Shown here piece by piece: positions 39,844 to 49,375 of a stretch of DNA of 64,000 nucleotides. The stretch comes from Alphaproteobacteria bacterium. Lineage in GTDB: Bacteria > Pseudomonadota > Alphaproteobacteria > RF32 > CAG-239. The notes under the pieces were generated by a model. The model was not told the DNA's origin. It did no database searches and saw nothing but the letters and a program-made list of their open reading frames with translations. The stretch covers positions 224,672-288,671 of the forward strand of contig JAQWBS010000002.1 of assembly GCA_028706255.1 (NCBI GenBank). Direction: 5' to 3'. The translations under genes were made by a program, and so were the position numbers. The stretch's first letter is position 1; each line of letters opens with the position of its first letter.

Positions 39844-41751
39844 TTGGCCGTGGCAAAAAAAGAAGCAATGACAGATTTATGGGTTTATGATTTATTAAAA
39901 GAAGCGGATATCTTTTTAGAACCTCAAGGTAGCACAATAAAAGAAATAAATGACGCATTAAAAACAGCATCTAAAAGAGGAACAAAAAACGTTGGTTTCC
40001 CTGAATATGTGGGTGTTGTCAAAGATTTTATAATTGTAATTGAAAATAAAGCCGATGTAACCAAGCACGTTAAATTTGAAGATGAGTTAATATCTCAAAA
40101 AACAACAGATGTTACAAATTATGCAGTAAATGGGGCTTTATTCTATGCTAAACATCTAGTAAAAAACACAACATATAAAAAAATTCTTGCATTTGGTATT
40201 TCTGGTGACAAAAAACGTCATAGAATAACTCCAATATTTGTTGATACTACAGAATACTATAGAGAATTGCCAGAAGTAGAATCTTTTATCAGCTTTAATA
40301 ATAAAAACATAATGGAATATTACACTCACGAAGTATTAAAAGAAAACACTGATGTAGAAAAAGAGACCGCAGAGATATTAAAAGATGCAGCAGAACTTCA
40401 CGAAGATTTAAGAAATTATGGTAGTTTGAAAGATGTTGATAAACCGCTAATCGTTTCTGGTATTCTTTTAGCCTTAAACGAAGGGGCAAAAGGTAATTTT
40501 GCTCTAACTAATCTAAATGGAGACAACATTAAAACGGATGGGCAAAAGATTTTTGAAGCCATTGAGTCAAATCTAAAAAGGGTTAATGTTAGACCTGAAG
40601 TAAAAAAAGATAAAATACTATCTCAGTTTTCAATTATTAAAGACACCGTTAAACTAAATGAGATAAATAAGACATTAGGCAAAACGCCTTTAAAACATTT
40701 TGCAGAATTTTTAAATGAAAGAATTTTTAAATGTATAAAATATACTAAAACAGCCGAAGATTATCTAGGTAGATTCTACGGAGAGTTTATGAGTTACAGT
40801 GGTGGAGATGGGCAGACACTGGGCATAGTTTTAACTCCTAAACATATAACGGAACTATTTTGTGACCTTGTTGATATTAAGCCTGATGATGTAATTCTTG
40901 ACCCTTGCTGTGGAACGGCTGGGTTTTTAATTGCCGCAATGCACAGTATGTTTAGGCAGACTGACAATGAAAATATAATAAGTGATATAAAAGAAAAACA
41001 ATTACACGGTTTTGAATTGCAGCCATATATGTTTGCAATAGCAACTACTAATATGATTTTAAGAGGCGACGGCAAAAGCAATTTACTAAACGAAGATTTT
41101 CTAGAAACTAAAGCCTCAAAAATTGGTCTTAAAAGCTGCACGGTTGGGTTAATGAATCCACCATATAGCCAAGGCTCTAAAAAGAATCCTCATCTATATG
41201 AAATGTGCTTTGTTGAACATTTATTAGATTCTCTAGTAAAAGGCGGTAGGTGTGCTGTAATTGTGCCTCAATCTTCAATGACAGGCAAAACCAAAGAAGA
41301 ACAAACTATAAAATCTAATATTCTTAAAAACCATACACTAGAAGGTGTAATTACCTTAAATAAAGATACTTTCTATGGTGTTGGGGTTATGCCTTGTATT
41401 GCAGTATTTACTGCTGGAAAACCACATCATAAAGATAAAATATGCAATTTTATAAACTTTGAAAATGACGGCTTTAAAGTGTCAGCCCATATTGGCTTAA
41501 CCGCTACAGAAGCGGTAAAAGATAAAAAGCAACATTTACTTGATGTTTGGTTTAATAGAGTAGAGGCAGAGACTAGATTTTGTGTAAAAACAACAATTGA
41601 AGAAAATGACGAATGGCTACATAGTTTTTATTATTTCAATGATGAAATCCCCACAGATGCTGATTTTGATAAAACCATAGGAGATTATCTATCTTTTGAA
41701 TTTTCAATGATTATGCAAGGTAGGAAATATCTATTTGAAGAGGATAAGTAA
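39844..41751 (+). CDS. Restriction-modification fusion: N-terminal PD-(D/E)XK nuclease-like domain + N6-adenine methylase (BcgI-A/Type IIG-like)
   Basis: GFPEYVGVVKDFIIVIENKAD (PE...ExK) near N-terminus; DPCCGTAGFLIAA SAM motif; NPPYSQGSKK catalytic NPPY. Confidence 0.85.
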   Translation: MAVAKKEAMTDLWVYDLLKEADIFLEPQGSTIKEINDALKTASKRGTKNVGFPEYVGVVKDFIIVIENKADVTKHVKFEDELISQKTTDVTNYAVNGALFYAKHLVKNTTYKKILAFGISGDKKRHRITPIFVDTTEYYRELPEVESFISFNNKNIMEYYTHEVLKENTDVEKETAEILKDAAELHEDLRNYGSLKDVDKPLIVSGILLALNEGAKGNFALTNLNGDNIKTDGQKIFEAIESNLKRVNVRPEVKKDKILSQFSIIKDTVKLNEINKTLGKTPLKHFAEFLNERIFKCIKYTKTAEDYLGRFYGEFMSYSGGDGQTLGIVLTPKHITELFCDLVDIKPDDVILDPCCGTAGFLIAAMHSMFRQTDNENIISDIKEKQLHGFELQPYMFAIATTNMILRGDGKSNLLNEDFLETKASKIGLKSCTVGLMNPPYSQGSKKNPHLYEMCFVEHLLDSLVKGGRCAVIVPQSSMTGKTKEEQTIKSNILKNHTLEGVITLNKDTFYGVGVMPCIAVFTAGKPHHKDKICNFINFENDGFKVSAHIGLTATEAVKDKKQHLLDVWFNRVEAETRFCVKTTIEENDEWLHSFYYFNDEIPTDADFDKTIGDYLSFEFSMIMQGRKYLFEEDK

Positions 41752-42790
41752 AATGAAGCTTTCAGATAGAGAATGGAGAGAGTTCAAAATCGAAGACCTT
41801 TTTAAAAGTGTTAACATTGCAAAAAGTCTAGACTATGGAAAACTAAATAAAGGTGCTACAGTTTTCATTGGTAGGCAAGAAACAAATAATGCTATTCAAG
41901 GTTTTGTTGATGCCACAGTAAGCGAAAAAAAAGACTGTATTACAATAAGTATGGTTGCAACTAAAATGATGAGTTTTTGGCAACAATATGACTTTGCAAC
42001 AAGTCAAAATATTCTTATACTAAGAAACCGAAAATATAATGTATTTAATACAAAGTTTATTTGTTCTATATTTAACAACTACACATTAAAAAAATATAAC
42101 TATGGTAATCCTGTAAAAATATCAACATTTCCTAAAGAAAAAATATTATTACCTACAAATAGTGAAAGCCAGCCTGATTATGAATTTATGGAAGACTACA
42201 CTAAAAAGGTTATTAATGATAAGAAACAAGAGTATATTGAATATGCAAAGAACAAACTAAAAAACATAAGATATAAAGCCATAGAGCCTTTAGAAGCAAA
42301 AAAATGGAAAGAATTTTTTATTGAGGATATTTTTAAAGTATCTTCGGGTAAAAGGCTAACTAAGCAAGATATGCTAGAAGGGGACGTACCTTTTATAGGT
42401 TCATCAGACTCAAATAATGGTATCACAAACTTCACGTCTAGCAAAAACTCTTCATTAGACAAGAATGTTTTAGGTGTAAACTATAATGGAAGCGTCGTTG
42501 AAAATTTCTATCATAAATATGATTGTCTTTTTTCTGATGATGTAAAAAGATTTCACTTGCTAAACTATACAGACAATGAATTTGTATTGATTTTCTTCAA
42601 ATCAGTCATTCTTAAACAAAAAGAAAAATATAGCTACGGGTATAAGTTTAATGAAAAAAGAATGTTAAGACAGTATATTATGCTTCCTATAGACAAGATT
42701 GGAAGACCTGATTATGAATATATGGAACAGTATTCAAAAAATATTATATACAAGAAACTTAATGAGTATCTTGATTATACCAATAAATAA
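41735..42790 (+). CDS. Restriction-modification specificity (S) subunit, two TRDs
   Basis: Two tandem half-repeats (EWREFKIEDLFKSV..., KWKEFFIEDIFKVSSGKRLTKQDM...); each ends PDYEFMEDY / PDYEYMEQY. Confidence 0.88.
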   Translation: MKRISKMKLSDREWREFKIEDLFKSVNIAKSLDYGKLNKGATVFIGRQETNNAIQGFVDATVSEKKDCITISMVATKMMSFWQQYDFATSQNILILRNRKYNVFNTKFICSIFNNYTLKKYNYGNPVKISTFPKEKILLPTNSESQPDYEFMEDYTKKVINDKKQEYIEYAKNKLKNIRYKAIEPLEAKKWKEFFIEDIFKVSSGKRLTKQDMLEGDVPFIGSSDSNNGITNFTSSKNSSLDKNVLGVNYNGSVVENFYHKYDCLFSDDVKRFHLLNYTDNEFVLIFFKSVILKQKEKYSYGYKFNEKRMLRQYIMLPIDKIGRPDYEYMEQYSKNIIYKKLNEYLDYTNK

Positions 42791-42882
42791 AAATTCTGTT
42801 GACTAAATCTCAATAATTTTGTATTTTAAGGATAGTATTCCTTGTTTTTATAGGATTATTATCTATATAATAGGAGGTTAAT

Positions 42883-44127
42883 ATGAGTTACTTGGAAAGA
42901 AACATCGCTAAGTTATTGGAAGAGACAATTGGTTCAAGACCTCTTGTATATCTTAATGGGCCAAGACAAGTAGGCAAATCTACATTAACTCACAATATAA
43001 AGACAAAAAAAGAAATCAATTACATTACCTTTGATTCTCCACTAATATTGGCAAGCGTTAAGTCTGACCCTGTAAGTTTTATGAAATCTCTACCACAAGA
43101 TAAATTAAACATCATTGATGAAGTTCAGATGGCACCTGAAATCTTCCCTTATCTAAAAATGTCTATTGATGAAAAAAGATTAGAAGGGAAATCATCTTGC
43201 TTATACCTTTTAACAGGTTCAGCGAATCTATTAGCACTACCAAAACTATCAGATGCACTTGTAGGCAGAATGTCAGTATTAACCTTACTTCCTTTCTCAA
43301 CAGCTGAACAAAGCAGTGAAAACGTTAACTTTATTGAAAAATTGTTTAATGAAGAGCTAGGGTATAGGAAATATAAAGAAAAAGATATTATTGAGTTAAT
43401 TAAAAACTCAACCTATCCTGAAATAGCAGTAAATAAAAGTATAAATAGAAATCAGTGGTTTGATGACTATTTGACGACTATCCTGCAACGAGATGTTCAA
43501 ACTGTTGCAGATATAAGAAACCCAGAAAAAATTGTAATGATGTTAAGTGTATTATCACAAAGAGCTGCTGGCTTAATAAACAATACAGAGGTATCTAACG
43601 AAATTGGACTAGATAATAAAACCTATGACAAATATAAAGCTTCTGCCATCAATACATTCTTGATTTTTGAAATTAAACCTTGGGCAAAGCCAAATAAAAT
43701 AAACAAGAGATTTACTAAATCTCCTAAATTATTTTTTACTGACACAAATATGCTCACATATATTATGAAAAGAGATATTGAAGAAATATATGTAAAAGAT
43801 AAAAGTGTTTTTGGACATTTATTTGAAAACTTTATTGCAACAGAGATTATGAAAAATACATCTGCATTATCAGATGTAGAAGTATCGCATTTCAGAACAT
43901 CTGACAATAAGGAAGTAGATTTTGTTTTAGAAAAACATAATGGAGATATCGTTGGAATAGAGGTGAAACTTTCTGGAACAGTTAATACAAATGACATTAA
44001 GGGGCTTAATGTTCTAAAAGAAGTTGTTGGAGAGAGATTCAAAAAAGGTATTGTAATTTATACTGGAAATGAAATTGTTCCATTAGGTGAAGATATATGG
44101 GCTGTGCCTATTCAATATTTATATTGA
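42883..44127 (+). CDS. AAA ATPase with DUF4143-type C-terminal domain
   Basis: YLNGPRQVGKSTL Walker A; NIIDEVQMAPEIFPYLK; YLLTGSANLL; C-terminal FRTSDNKEVDFVLE...GIEVK. Confidence 0.9.
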   Translation: MSYLERNIAKLLEETIGSRPLVYLNGPRQVGKSTLTHNIKTKKEINYITFDSPLILASVKSDPVSFMKSLPQDKLNIIDEVQMAPEIFPYLKMSIDEKRLEGKSSCLYLLTGSANLLALPKLSDALVGRMSVLTLLPFSTAEQSSENVNFIEKLFNEELGYRKYKEKDIIELIKNSTYPEIAVNKSINRNQWFDDYLTTILQRDVQTVADIRNPEKIVMMLSVLSQRAAGLINNTEVSNEIGLDNKTYDKYKASAINTFLIFEIKPWAKPNKINKRFTKSPKLFFTDTNMLTYIMKRDIEEIYVKDKSVFGHLFENFIATEIMKNTSALSDVEVSHFRTSDNKEVDFVLEKHNGDIVGIEVKLSGTVNTNDIKGLNVLKEVVGERFKKGIVIYTGNEIVPLGEDIWAVPIQYLY

Positions 44128-44166
44128 ATATATCAAGATTAGTTGAATATTTTTCACCTTTATTTT

Positions 44167-44748
44167 TTATATCTTCACATTCTCAACAGCATTTGAAAGC
44201 ATCTTAGGGTCATAGTTAAAATATCTTTGTGTTGTTGAGATATTCTTATGGTTTGCAAGTTTTTGCACTAAGCAGATATTAATTCCACTATTAACCAACT
44301 TTGAAACAAACAAGTGCCTACCAAGGTGAGATGCTCCTTTGATGTTAAACTTCTTGTAAATTGAACTAAACAAAGCACTAATGCTCACTCTATTATATGG
44401 TTTATTAAGTTTTTGAGAAACAAACAAATAGGTTTCAGGTGTAATTTCATTGTTTATGCTTTGTAGATACTTCAAATATTCAGCAAATTCTTTTTTAATC
44501 TGGCTATTCAAGTAATAAGAACATTTGTTTTTACCCTTATTTTTATCTTCACCAAGATATATAACATCATTTACCTTAAAATCTGGCGTATAAACATCTT
44601 TTATCTGCAAGCAGCAAAAGTTAATAGCCCTCATTCCGTTCAAAGAACACAAGAACATCATTCTAATTTTTTCACAATGCCTCATCCCCGAAATATAAGT
44701 GAAAATATCTTTTAATTTTTTATCATCAACAAATTCTCTATTAATCAT
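44167..44748 (-). CDS. Minimal tyrosine recombinase (catalytic-domain only)
   Basis: SLNGMRAINFCCLQIKDV (Arg I), HLGRHLFVSKL (HxxR), LANHKNISTTQRYFNYD (His/Tyr). Confidence 0.82.
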   Translation of the reverse strand: MINREFVDDKKLKDIFTYISGMRHCEKIRMMFLCSLNGMRAINFCCLQIKDVYTPDFKVNDVIYLGEDKNKGKNKCSYYLNSQIKKEFAEYLKYLQSINNEITPETYLFVSQKLNKPYNRVSISALFSSIYKKFNIKGASHLGRHLFVSKLVNSGINICLVQKLANHKNISTTQRYFNYDPKMLSNAVENVKI

Positions 44749-44935
44749 GCATAACTCTCCATAATCTTAAACTTTATCACTAAATCTATACTGTATTAAG
44801 ATTATAAAAAAATCAAATCACATAATGCTGCGGACCGCCCAGTAAAACCAGGGATTACAGGGATAATCTTAATTTTTATTCATTTATTAAGATTACAAAT
44901 AAAAGTGGATAAAAGGCAATTTTCTGGACATCTGA

Positions 44936-44964
44936 CCTATTTTTGATAATTTATCAAAAATAGG
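44936..44964. promoter_or_regulatory. Perfect palindrome, putative operator
   Basis: CCTATTTTTGATAA-t-TTATCAAAAATAGG, 14-bp arms, ends 19 bp before ATG at 44984. Confidence 0.7.
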
Positions 44965-44983
44965 TGTGTTTTGGAGAATAACA

Positions 44984-46363
44984 ATGCAGAATGAAAATAG
45001 TTTTGAAGATGAATATGATGATAACGCAAATAAAATAGAATTAAAAAATAGAGATTTTTCTGGCAACTTAGCAAAGGCAAAAGAATTTATTAAAAGAAAT
45101 AAGCCAATATCATTTTTAGAGTGTTCATTTGATAACGCAAATTTTTCAGATATGGTTTTTAAAAATGAAATAGAGTTTAAAGATTGTATTTTTTATAAAT
45201 CAGCGGATTTTTCCAATACAACATTTAATAAAGATGCATCTTTTGAGAACAGCACTTTCAATGGATATTCTCAATTCAAAAATAGTAAGTTCAAAAAGAA
45301 TCTCAATTTTAAAAATGTTTTTTTTGATAGAATATTTGATTTCAGAGAAAGTCGCCAGAACAATCCAGAGTATCACGGAAAAAACCTACAACGACCAACA
45401 AAGATGATTTTTGATAAAGCAACATTCAAAGGAATTGCATATTTTTCTGGCAGAGCATTTGCAGAAGAAACATCATTTATTCACACAAATTTCTTAAACT
45501 CTTTTTATTTTGATGATGCAACAATTGGCAACAAAAGCAATTTGAATGAAATAAATATGGACGGATATGAAAACATACAGAACATTGAAACCTGCATAGA
45601 CCATTTAAAGAATTTATCAAAAAATGCAGGCATTCTTAGCCTTGTTAAGAAACTTGAAAAAATTGAAGAAGAGATAAGTAATTATTTCATAAATTCACAT
45701 AATATAAACTATAACTACATAGAAGCAAATGATGAAACAAAATACTTATCAAGGACTGATACCGCAAGAATAATTGATAGCACATATAAGAGTATGGAAA
45801 CGTGGGCAGGTGCTAATAGCAAAGAACTTCCATATATTGATTTAGGTAAAAGAAAAGGGTATAAACTTGCTGATATAAAGAGATATATGCAAAAAAATCC
45901 TCCTCATATGAAACTAACAAATGACACCTTAATAAAAGAAGTAATGGAGATTGCCATACCATATGACAAGATAGTATCTTCCAATCAAACAAAGAACATT
46001 TTAGATGCGATAAAATTAATGAGTGAAAATGGCTTTACTCATTTACCTGTTGTTAAAGATGACATTCTATTAGGTGTGTTCAGCGAATATACCTTTATGA
46101 AGCAGATGGCACAGAATTGGATTGATAACAAAATGGCATCTAATACAAATCTTGAAGAATTTAGAACATATATTGATATAAGTGAAAATAGCGAAATTTT
46201 TTTGTTTGTTAAGGCAAACCACCCTATCTGGAAGGCTAAACAAATGTTCCTAAACTCATTAAATAAAGAAAAGCGGCTTGGGGCTATTTTTATTACAAAT
46301 AATGGCAAACAGGATGGAAAATTATTGGGAATGCTCACCTCTTGGGATATTGCTGGAATATAG
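44984..46363 (+). CDS. Pentapeptide-repeat / excisionase-like HTH / CBS-domain protein
   Basis: Degenerate pentapeptide repeats (FKDCIFYKSADFSNTTFNKDASFENSTF), HTH-like LSRTDTARIIDSTYKSMETWAGANSKELPYIDLGKRKGYKLADIKRYM, C-terminal CBS pair (GFTHLPVVKDDILLGVFSEYTFM...GKLLGMLTSWDI). Confidence 0.65.
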   Translation: MQNENSFEDEYDDNANKIELKNRDFSGNLAKAKEFIKRNKPISFLECSFDNANFSDMVFKNEIEFKDCIFYKSADFSNTTFNKDASFENSTFNGYSQFKNSKFKKNLNFKNVFFDRIFDFRESRQNNPEYHGKNLQRPTKMIFDKATFKGIAYFSGRAFAEETSFIHTNFLNSFYFDDATIGNKSNLNEINMDGYENIQNIETCIDHLKNLSKNAGILSLVKKLEKIEEEISNYFINSHNINYNYIEANDETKYLSRTDTARIIDSTYKSMETWAGANSKELPYIDLGKRKGYKLADIKRYMQKNPPHMKLTNDTLIKEVMEIAIPYDKIVSSNQTKNILDAIKLMSENGFTHLPVVKDDILLGVFSEYTFMKQMAQNWIDNKMASNTNLEEFRTYIDISENSEIFLFVKANHPIWKAKQMFLNSLNKEKRLGAIFITNNGKQDGKLLGMLTSWDIAGI

Positions 46364-46403
46364 ATACAAAAATAAAGGGGCATTTTATTGCCCCTGTTAT
46401 TTA

Positions 46404-46760
46404 CTATTCTTTTTCTTGTATGAAATTAATAATATCTTCATCAAATATTTTGTTTTCCACTTCATCTTTAATGTGTTTTAGAAAATCAACTTTTTGTGCA
46501 TCTGTTTTTATATCCTTACTTTCTAAAAGAAATTTCAGAACAGGTTTTTTACGATTAGCTCTCAATGTAAACAATGGCTTGTTTGCATCGAATAATTTAT
46601 TAGTGCATTTTGGAAATTTCCAATCATTATTGATATATCTTTCAATATTATACTCAATGTTTGAAACGATTTTTCCTCTTACACTTTCAAGTTCAATTGC
46701 TGCTTCATCGGCAGCTGTTCTAATGATTGTGTAATTAAATTTATTTGTTGTTTTTTGCAT
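46404..46760 (-). CDS. Hypothetical protein (118 aa, start trimmed)
   Basis: ATG at 46760 preceded by ggagaaaaa; MQKTTNKFNYTIIRTAADEAA... Confidence 0.5.
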   Translation of the reverse strand: MQKTTNKFNYTIIRTAADEAAIELESVRGKIVSNIEYNIERYINNDWKFPKCTNKLFDANKPLFTLRANRKKPVLKFLLESKDIKTDAQKVDFLKHIKDEVENKIFDEDIINFIQEKE

Positions 46761-46991
46761 TTTTTTCTCCTTATGCAATATTAAGCATCGGCGACATTGC
46801 TGATGTAAGAAGAATATCACATAAAAAACACAACAAGAAAAGAGAACCCCAGGAATTTGCTTTTTGGTTCCTGATTTACCCCGATTTTTATAATGTATTA
46901 TTAAATAGATGTAACAAATGTTGTAAAGTTCAATAAAGAAGAACAAAAACCAGTTCATAAAAAGATTATTCAAGCCATTAAAGAAACACCT

Positions 46992-47594
46992 TTATTCAAC
47001 TACAGCAATCTTTTTCAAAAATCGATATAATGTGTTTCGTTCAACATTCATTAATTTTGCGATTTGAGATTTAGGAACACCTTTTTCCAAAAGTTCTCTA
47101 ATTTTTAGTTCTTTGCCATCTAATTTGGTTTTATTCGGTTCATTGTTTTTAGGTCTGCCAAGTTTAACCCCTTGAGATTTTAATCTGGCTAATGCTTCTT
47201 TTGTTCTTTGAGAAATTAGGTTTCTTTCAATCTCTGCAGAGAGCCCAAATGCAAATGCTAGAACCTTACTCTGAATATCAGCCCCTAATCTATAATTATC
47301 CTTGATTGTCCAAACCTGAACATCTTTATTGAGGCAAAAATGTAATATTCCCATCACTTGTAATAAATTTCTACCTAACCTTGATAATTCAGATGCTATT
47401 AAAACATCCTCTTTTTTTAATTTTTTAAGTAATTTTCCTAATTTTCGCTCATCTAAATCTTTGGTAGATGAGATTGTTTCTTCAATCCATCTATCAATTT
47501 TAATATCATTTTTGATTGCAAAATTTTCAATTTCAAATCGTTGATTTTCAACCGATTGCTTATCTGTGCTCACTCTTATGTATCCATATATCAT
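46992..47594 (-). CDS. Serine recombinase (resolvase/invertase family)
   Basis: MIYGYIRVSTDKQSVENQ (catalytic Ser), ASELSRLGRN, C-terminal HTH SQIAKLMNVERNTLYRFLK. Confidence 0.92.
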   Translation of the reverse strand: MIYGYIRVSTDKQSVENQRFEIENFAIKNDIKIDRWIEETISSTKDLDERKLGKLLKKLKKEDVLIASELSRLGRNLLQVMGILHFCLNKDVQVWTIKDNYRLGADIQSKVLAFAFGLSAEIERNLISQRTKEALARLKSQGVKLGRPKNNEPNKTKLDGKELKIRELLEKGVPKSQIAKLMNVERNTLYRFLKKIAVVE

Positions 47595-47600
47595 ATCATC

Positions 47601-47630
47601 CCCTTTGATAAAAATATTTATCAAAAAGGG
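47601..47630. promoter_or_regulatory. Imperfect palindrome upstream of serine recombinase
   Basis: CCCTTTGATAaaaatattTATCAAAAAGGG just 5' of the recombinase start. Confidence 0.5.
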
Positions 47631-47810
47631 CATAAAAAACACCTAATTAACACGTTGAAAATAAAGGAACATTTATATATTACATAGATTTAATCTATAA
47701 AATTCAGAGCAAAATGTAAAGCAAATTATTGCATTCATTGGTATTCTTTATGTTAAGCAATAAAAATCAAAATGTGTATCATAAAACCCTTCGTTTTTGA
47801 AGGTTTTTAA

Positions 47811-48404
47811 GTGTTAATTTTAGAAAATTGTATAGGCAATGGGGCCGTAAGAGAATGCTATATTCATCCCTTTGATAAGAGTAAATGTGTCAAGGTTTTG
47901 AGTAGTAGTAAGGATTACAGAATTCTAAAAAGAGAAATCAAATATTATCCATATATCCAAGCGATTTTGGGTGATTTCATCGTTGAATATGAAAATGAAC
48001 TTGTTCAAACGAATAAAGGGTTAGGTTTAGTTTGTGAATTGCTACGAGATGATAACGATGAATTATCAAAACCGATTAGCTCATATAAAATGGATAAAGA
48101 ACTGAAAACAGAATTGGATTTCTTTGTATATAATTTAATTCAACACGATTTATTTTTTTATGATTTTAACCTTAAAAATTTTGTCGTTCAGATTAAAAAT
48201 GGCGAGAAGAAATTAAAATTCATAGATTTGAAGAGTTTTGAAAGCAATAAATCTTGGTCTTTCTTAAAAATGGAAATACTAATTCCCCAATTAGCAAGAA
48301 CTATAATGATAAGAAGAATCAAGAGATTATACCAGATGCTTGGAATAGAGTTGTTTCAAGTATCTGGCAACCCAACTAAAAACCAATGGAGTAAGATAAA
48401 ATGA
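47811..48404 (+). CDS. YrbL-like (PhoP regulatory network protein family) kinase-fold protein
   Basis: IGNGAVRECYIHPFDKSKCVKV; LIQHDLFFYDFNLKNFVVQ; KLKFIDLKSFE. Confidence 0.72.
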   Translation: MLILENCIGNGAVRECYIHPFDKSKCVKVLSSSKDYRILKREIKYYPYIQAILGDFIVEYENELVQTNKGLGLVCELLRDDNDELSKPISSYKMDKELKTELDFFVYNLIQHDLFFYDFNLKNFVVQIKNGEKKLKFIDLKSFESNKSWSFLKMEILIPQLARTIMIRRIKRLYQMLGIELFQVSGNPTKNQWSKIK

Positions 48405-48577
48405 TAGCATTAGCAAAGCAACAGAACAGTATGGTTTATGTGTATGATGCCAACAACAGAACTTTATGCACCATATCTGGCGAACTCGTAGGATTTACAT
48501 CAACAACCGTTGCCGTAAAATCTTGCGGTTCGATCAGAGTTTATGATGAAAAAGGTCGTTTTTTATTTAATAAGTAA
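48401..48577 (+). CDS. Small protein (58 aa), overlapping preceding stop by ATGA
   Basis: MIALAKQQNSMVYVYDANNRTLCTISGELVGFTSTTVAVKSCGSIRVYDEKGRFLFNK*. Confidence 0.6.
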   Translation: MIALAKQQNSMVYVYDANNRTLCTISGELVGFTSTTVAVKSCGSIRVYDEKGRFLFNK

Positions 48578-48588
48578 GGATTGAACCG

Positions 48589-48741
48589 ATGAACGAAGAA
48601 GAATTTGAACAACCAGTTGAAACCTTAATAGATAAAATCAAAAAATTACCAATCTGGTTATTTATTCCCCTTATAATTTTGTATTTCATATGCAAATTAT
48701 TTGGGGTTATTTTGTCATCATCAAAGAATATGGAAGTTTAG
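48589..48741 (+). CDS. Small membrane protein (50 aa)
   Basis: MNEEEFEQPVETLIDKIKKLPIWLFIPLIILYFICKLFGVILSSSKNMEV*; one TM. Confidence 0.5.
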   Translation: MNEEEFEQPVETLIDKIKKLPIWLFIPLIILYFICKLFGVILSSSKNMEV

Positions 48742-48751
48742 GATTATAAAA

Positions 48752-49198
48752 ATGAAAAAAGAAGAACAAAAACAGAAAAGTAGTAAAAAGAAATTATGGT
48801 TGATTGGTCTTGGCATCTTATTTTTAGGAAATATTGCATTCAATTTATTCAATCAAACTGAGGGTTCAAACAAATACGGGAAAGAAGGCTTTGTGGCACG
48901 TTTAACCTGCGGGATGAATGGAAAACACCTAAATATTATGCCTTGCCTTCATAATACAATGATAGAGGTTAGAACAAATGGAAAATACTTCACCTTAAAT
49001 AGCGTTGAAGCAAACCAATCATCATTCTCTAACTCTTTTGGGGTGGATATTCCTCTAACTGAACATTTTGCAATTCAAGCCCAAAATGGTGATAATACAT
49101 TTCTACTCACCCTAACCGTTTTTGATAAAGCAACGAAAGATATCGTATATCAAAAAAGTGTTCCGCAATATGGTGTTGTTTCCGCTTGGAACAAATAG
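48752..49198 (+). CDS. Signal-anchored hypothetical protein
   Basis: MKKEEQKQKSSKKKLWLIGLGILFLGNIAFNLF...; single N-terminal TM. Confidence 0.6.
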   Translation: MKKEEQKQKSSKKKLWLIGLGILFLGNIAFNLFNQTEGSNKYGKEGFVARLTCGMNGKHLNIMPCLHNTMIEVRTNGKYFTLNSVEANQSSFSNSFGVDIPLTEHFAIQAQNGDNTFLLTLTVFDKATKDIVYQKSVPQYGVVSAWNK

Positions 49199-49266
49199 AC
49201 AATTCAACAAAACACCCATTTAAAGGGCTCTTTCAAAATTTATAACTCAACAAACGCCATAATAAA

Positions 49267-49302
49267 ACAAACCCTCAATTCAACTATTGGGGGTTGTTTT
49301 TA
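49267..49302 (+). terminator. Terminator-like hairpin between YrbL cassette and hamA
   Basis: AACAAACCCTCaattcaactattGGGGGTTGTTttt. Confidence 0.6.
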
Positions 49303-49375
49303 TTTAGGTTGTGTTTTTCTCTGGATTATTTAATTATAATATCTTAATATACTGATAAAATAAGGTTTTATATTA

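Noticed and set aside
46278-46734. ORFs on + strand overlapping 46404-46760
   Set aside because: Antisense to a minus-strand ORF with a good RBS; low-complexity hydrophobic translation.
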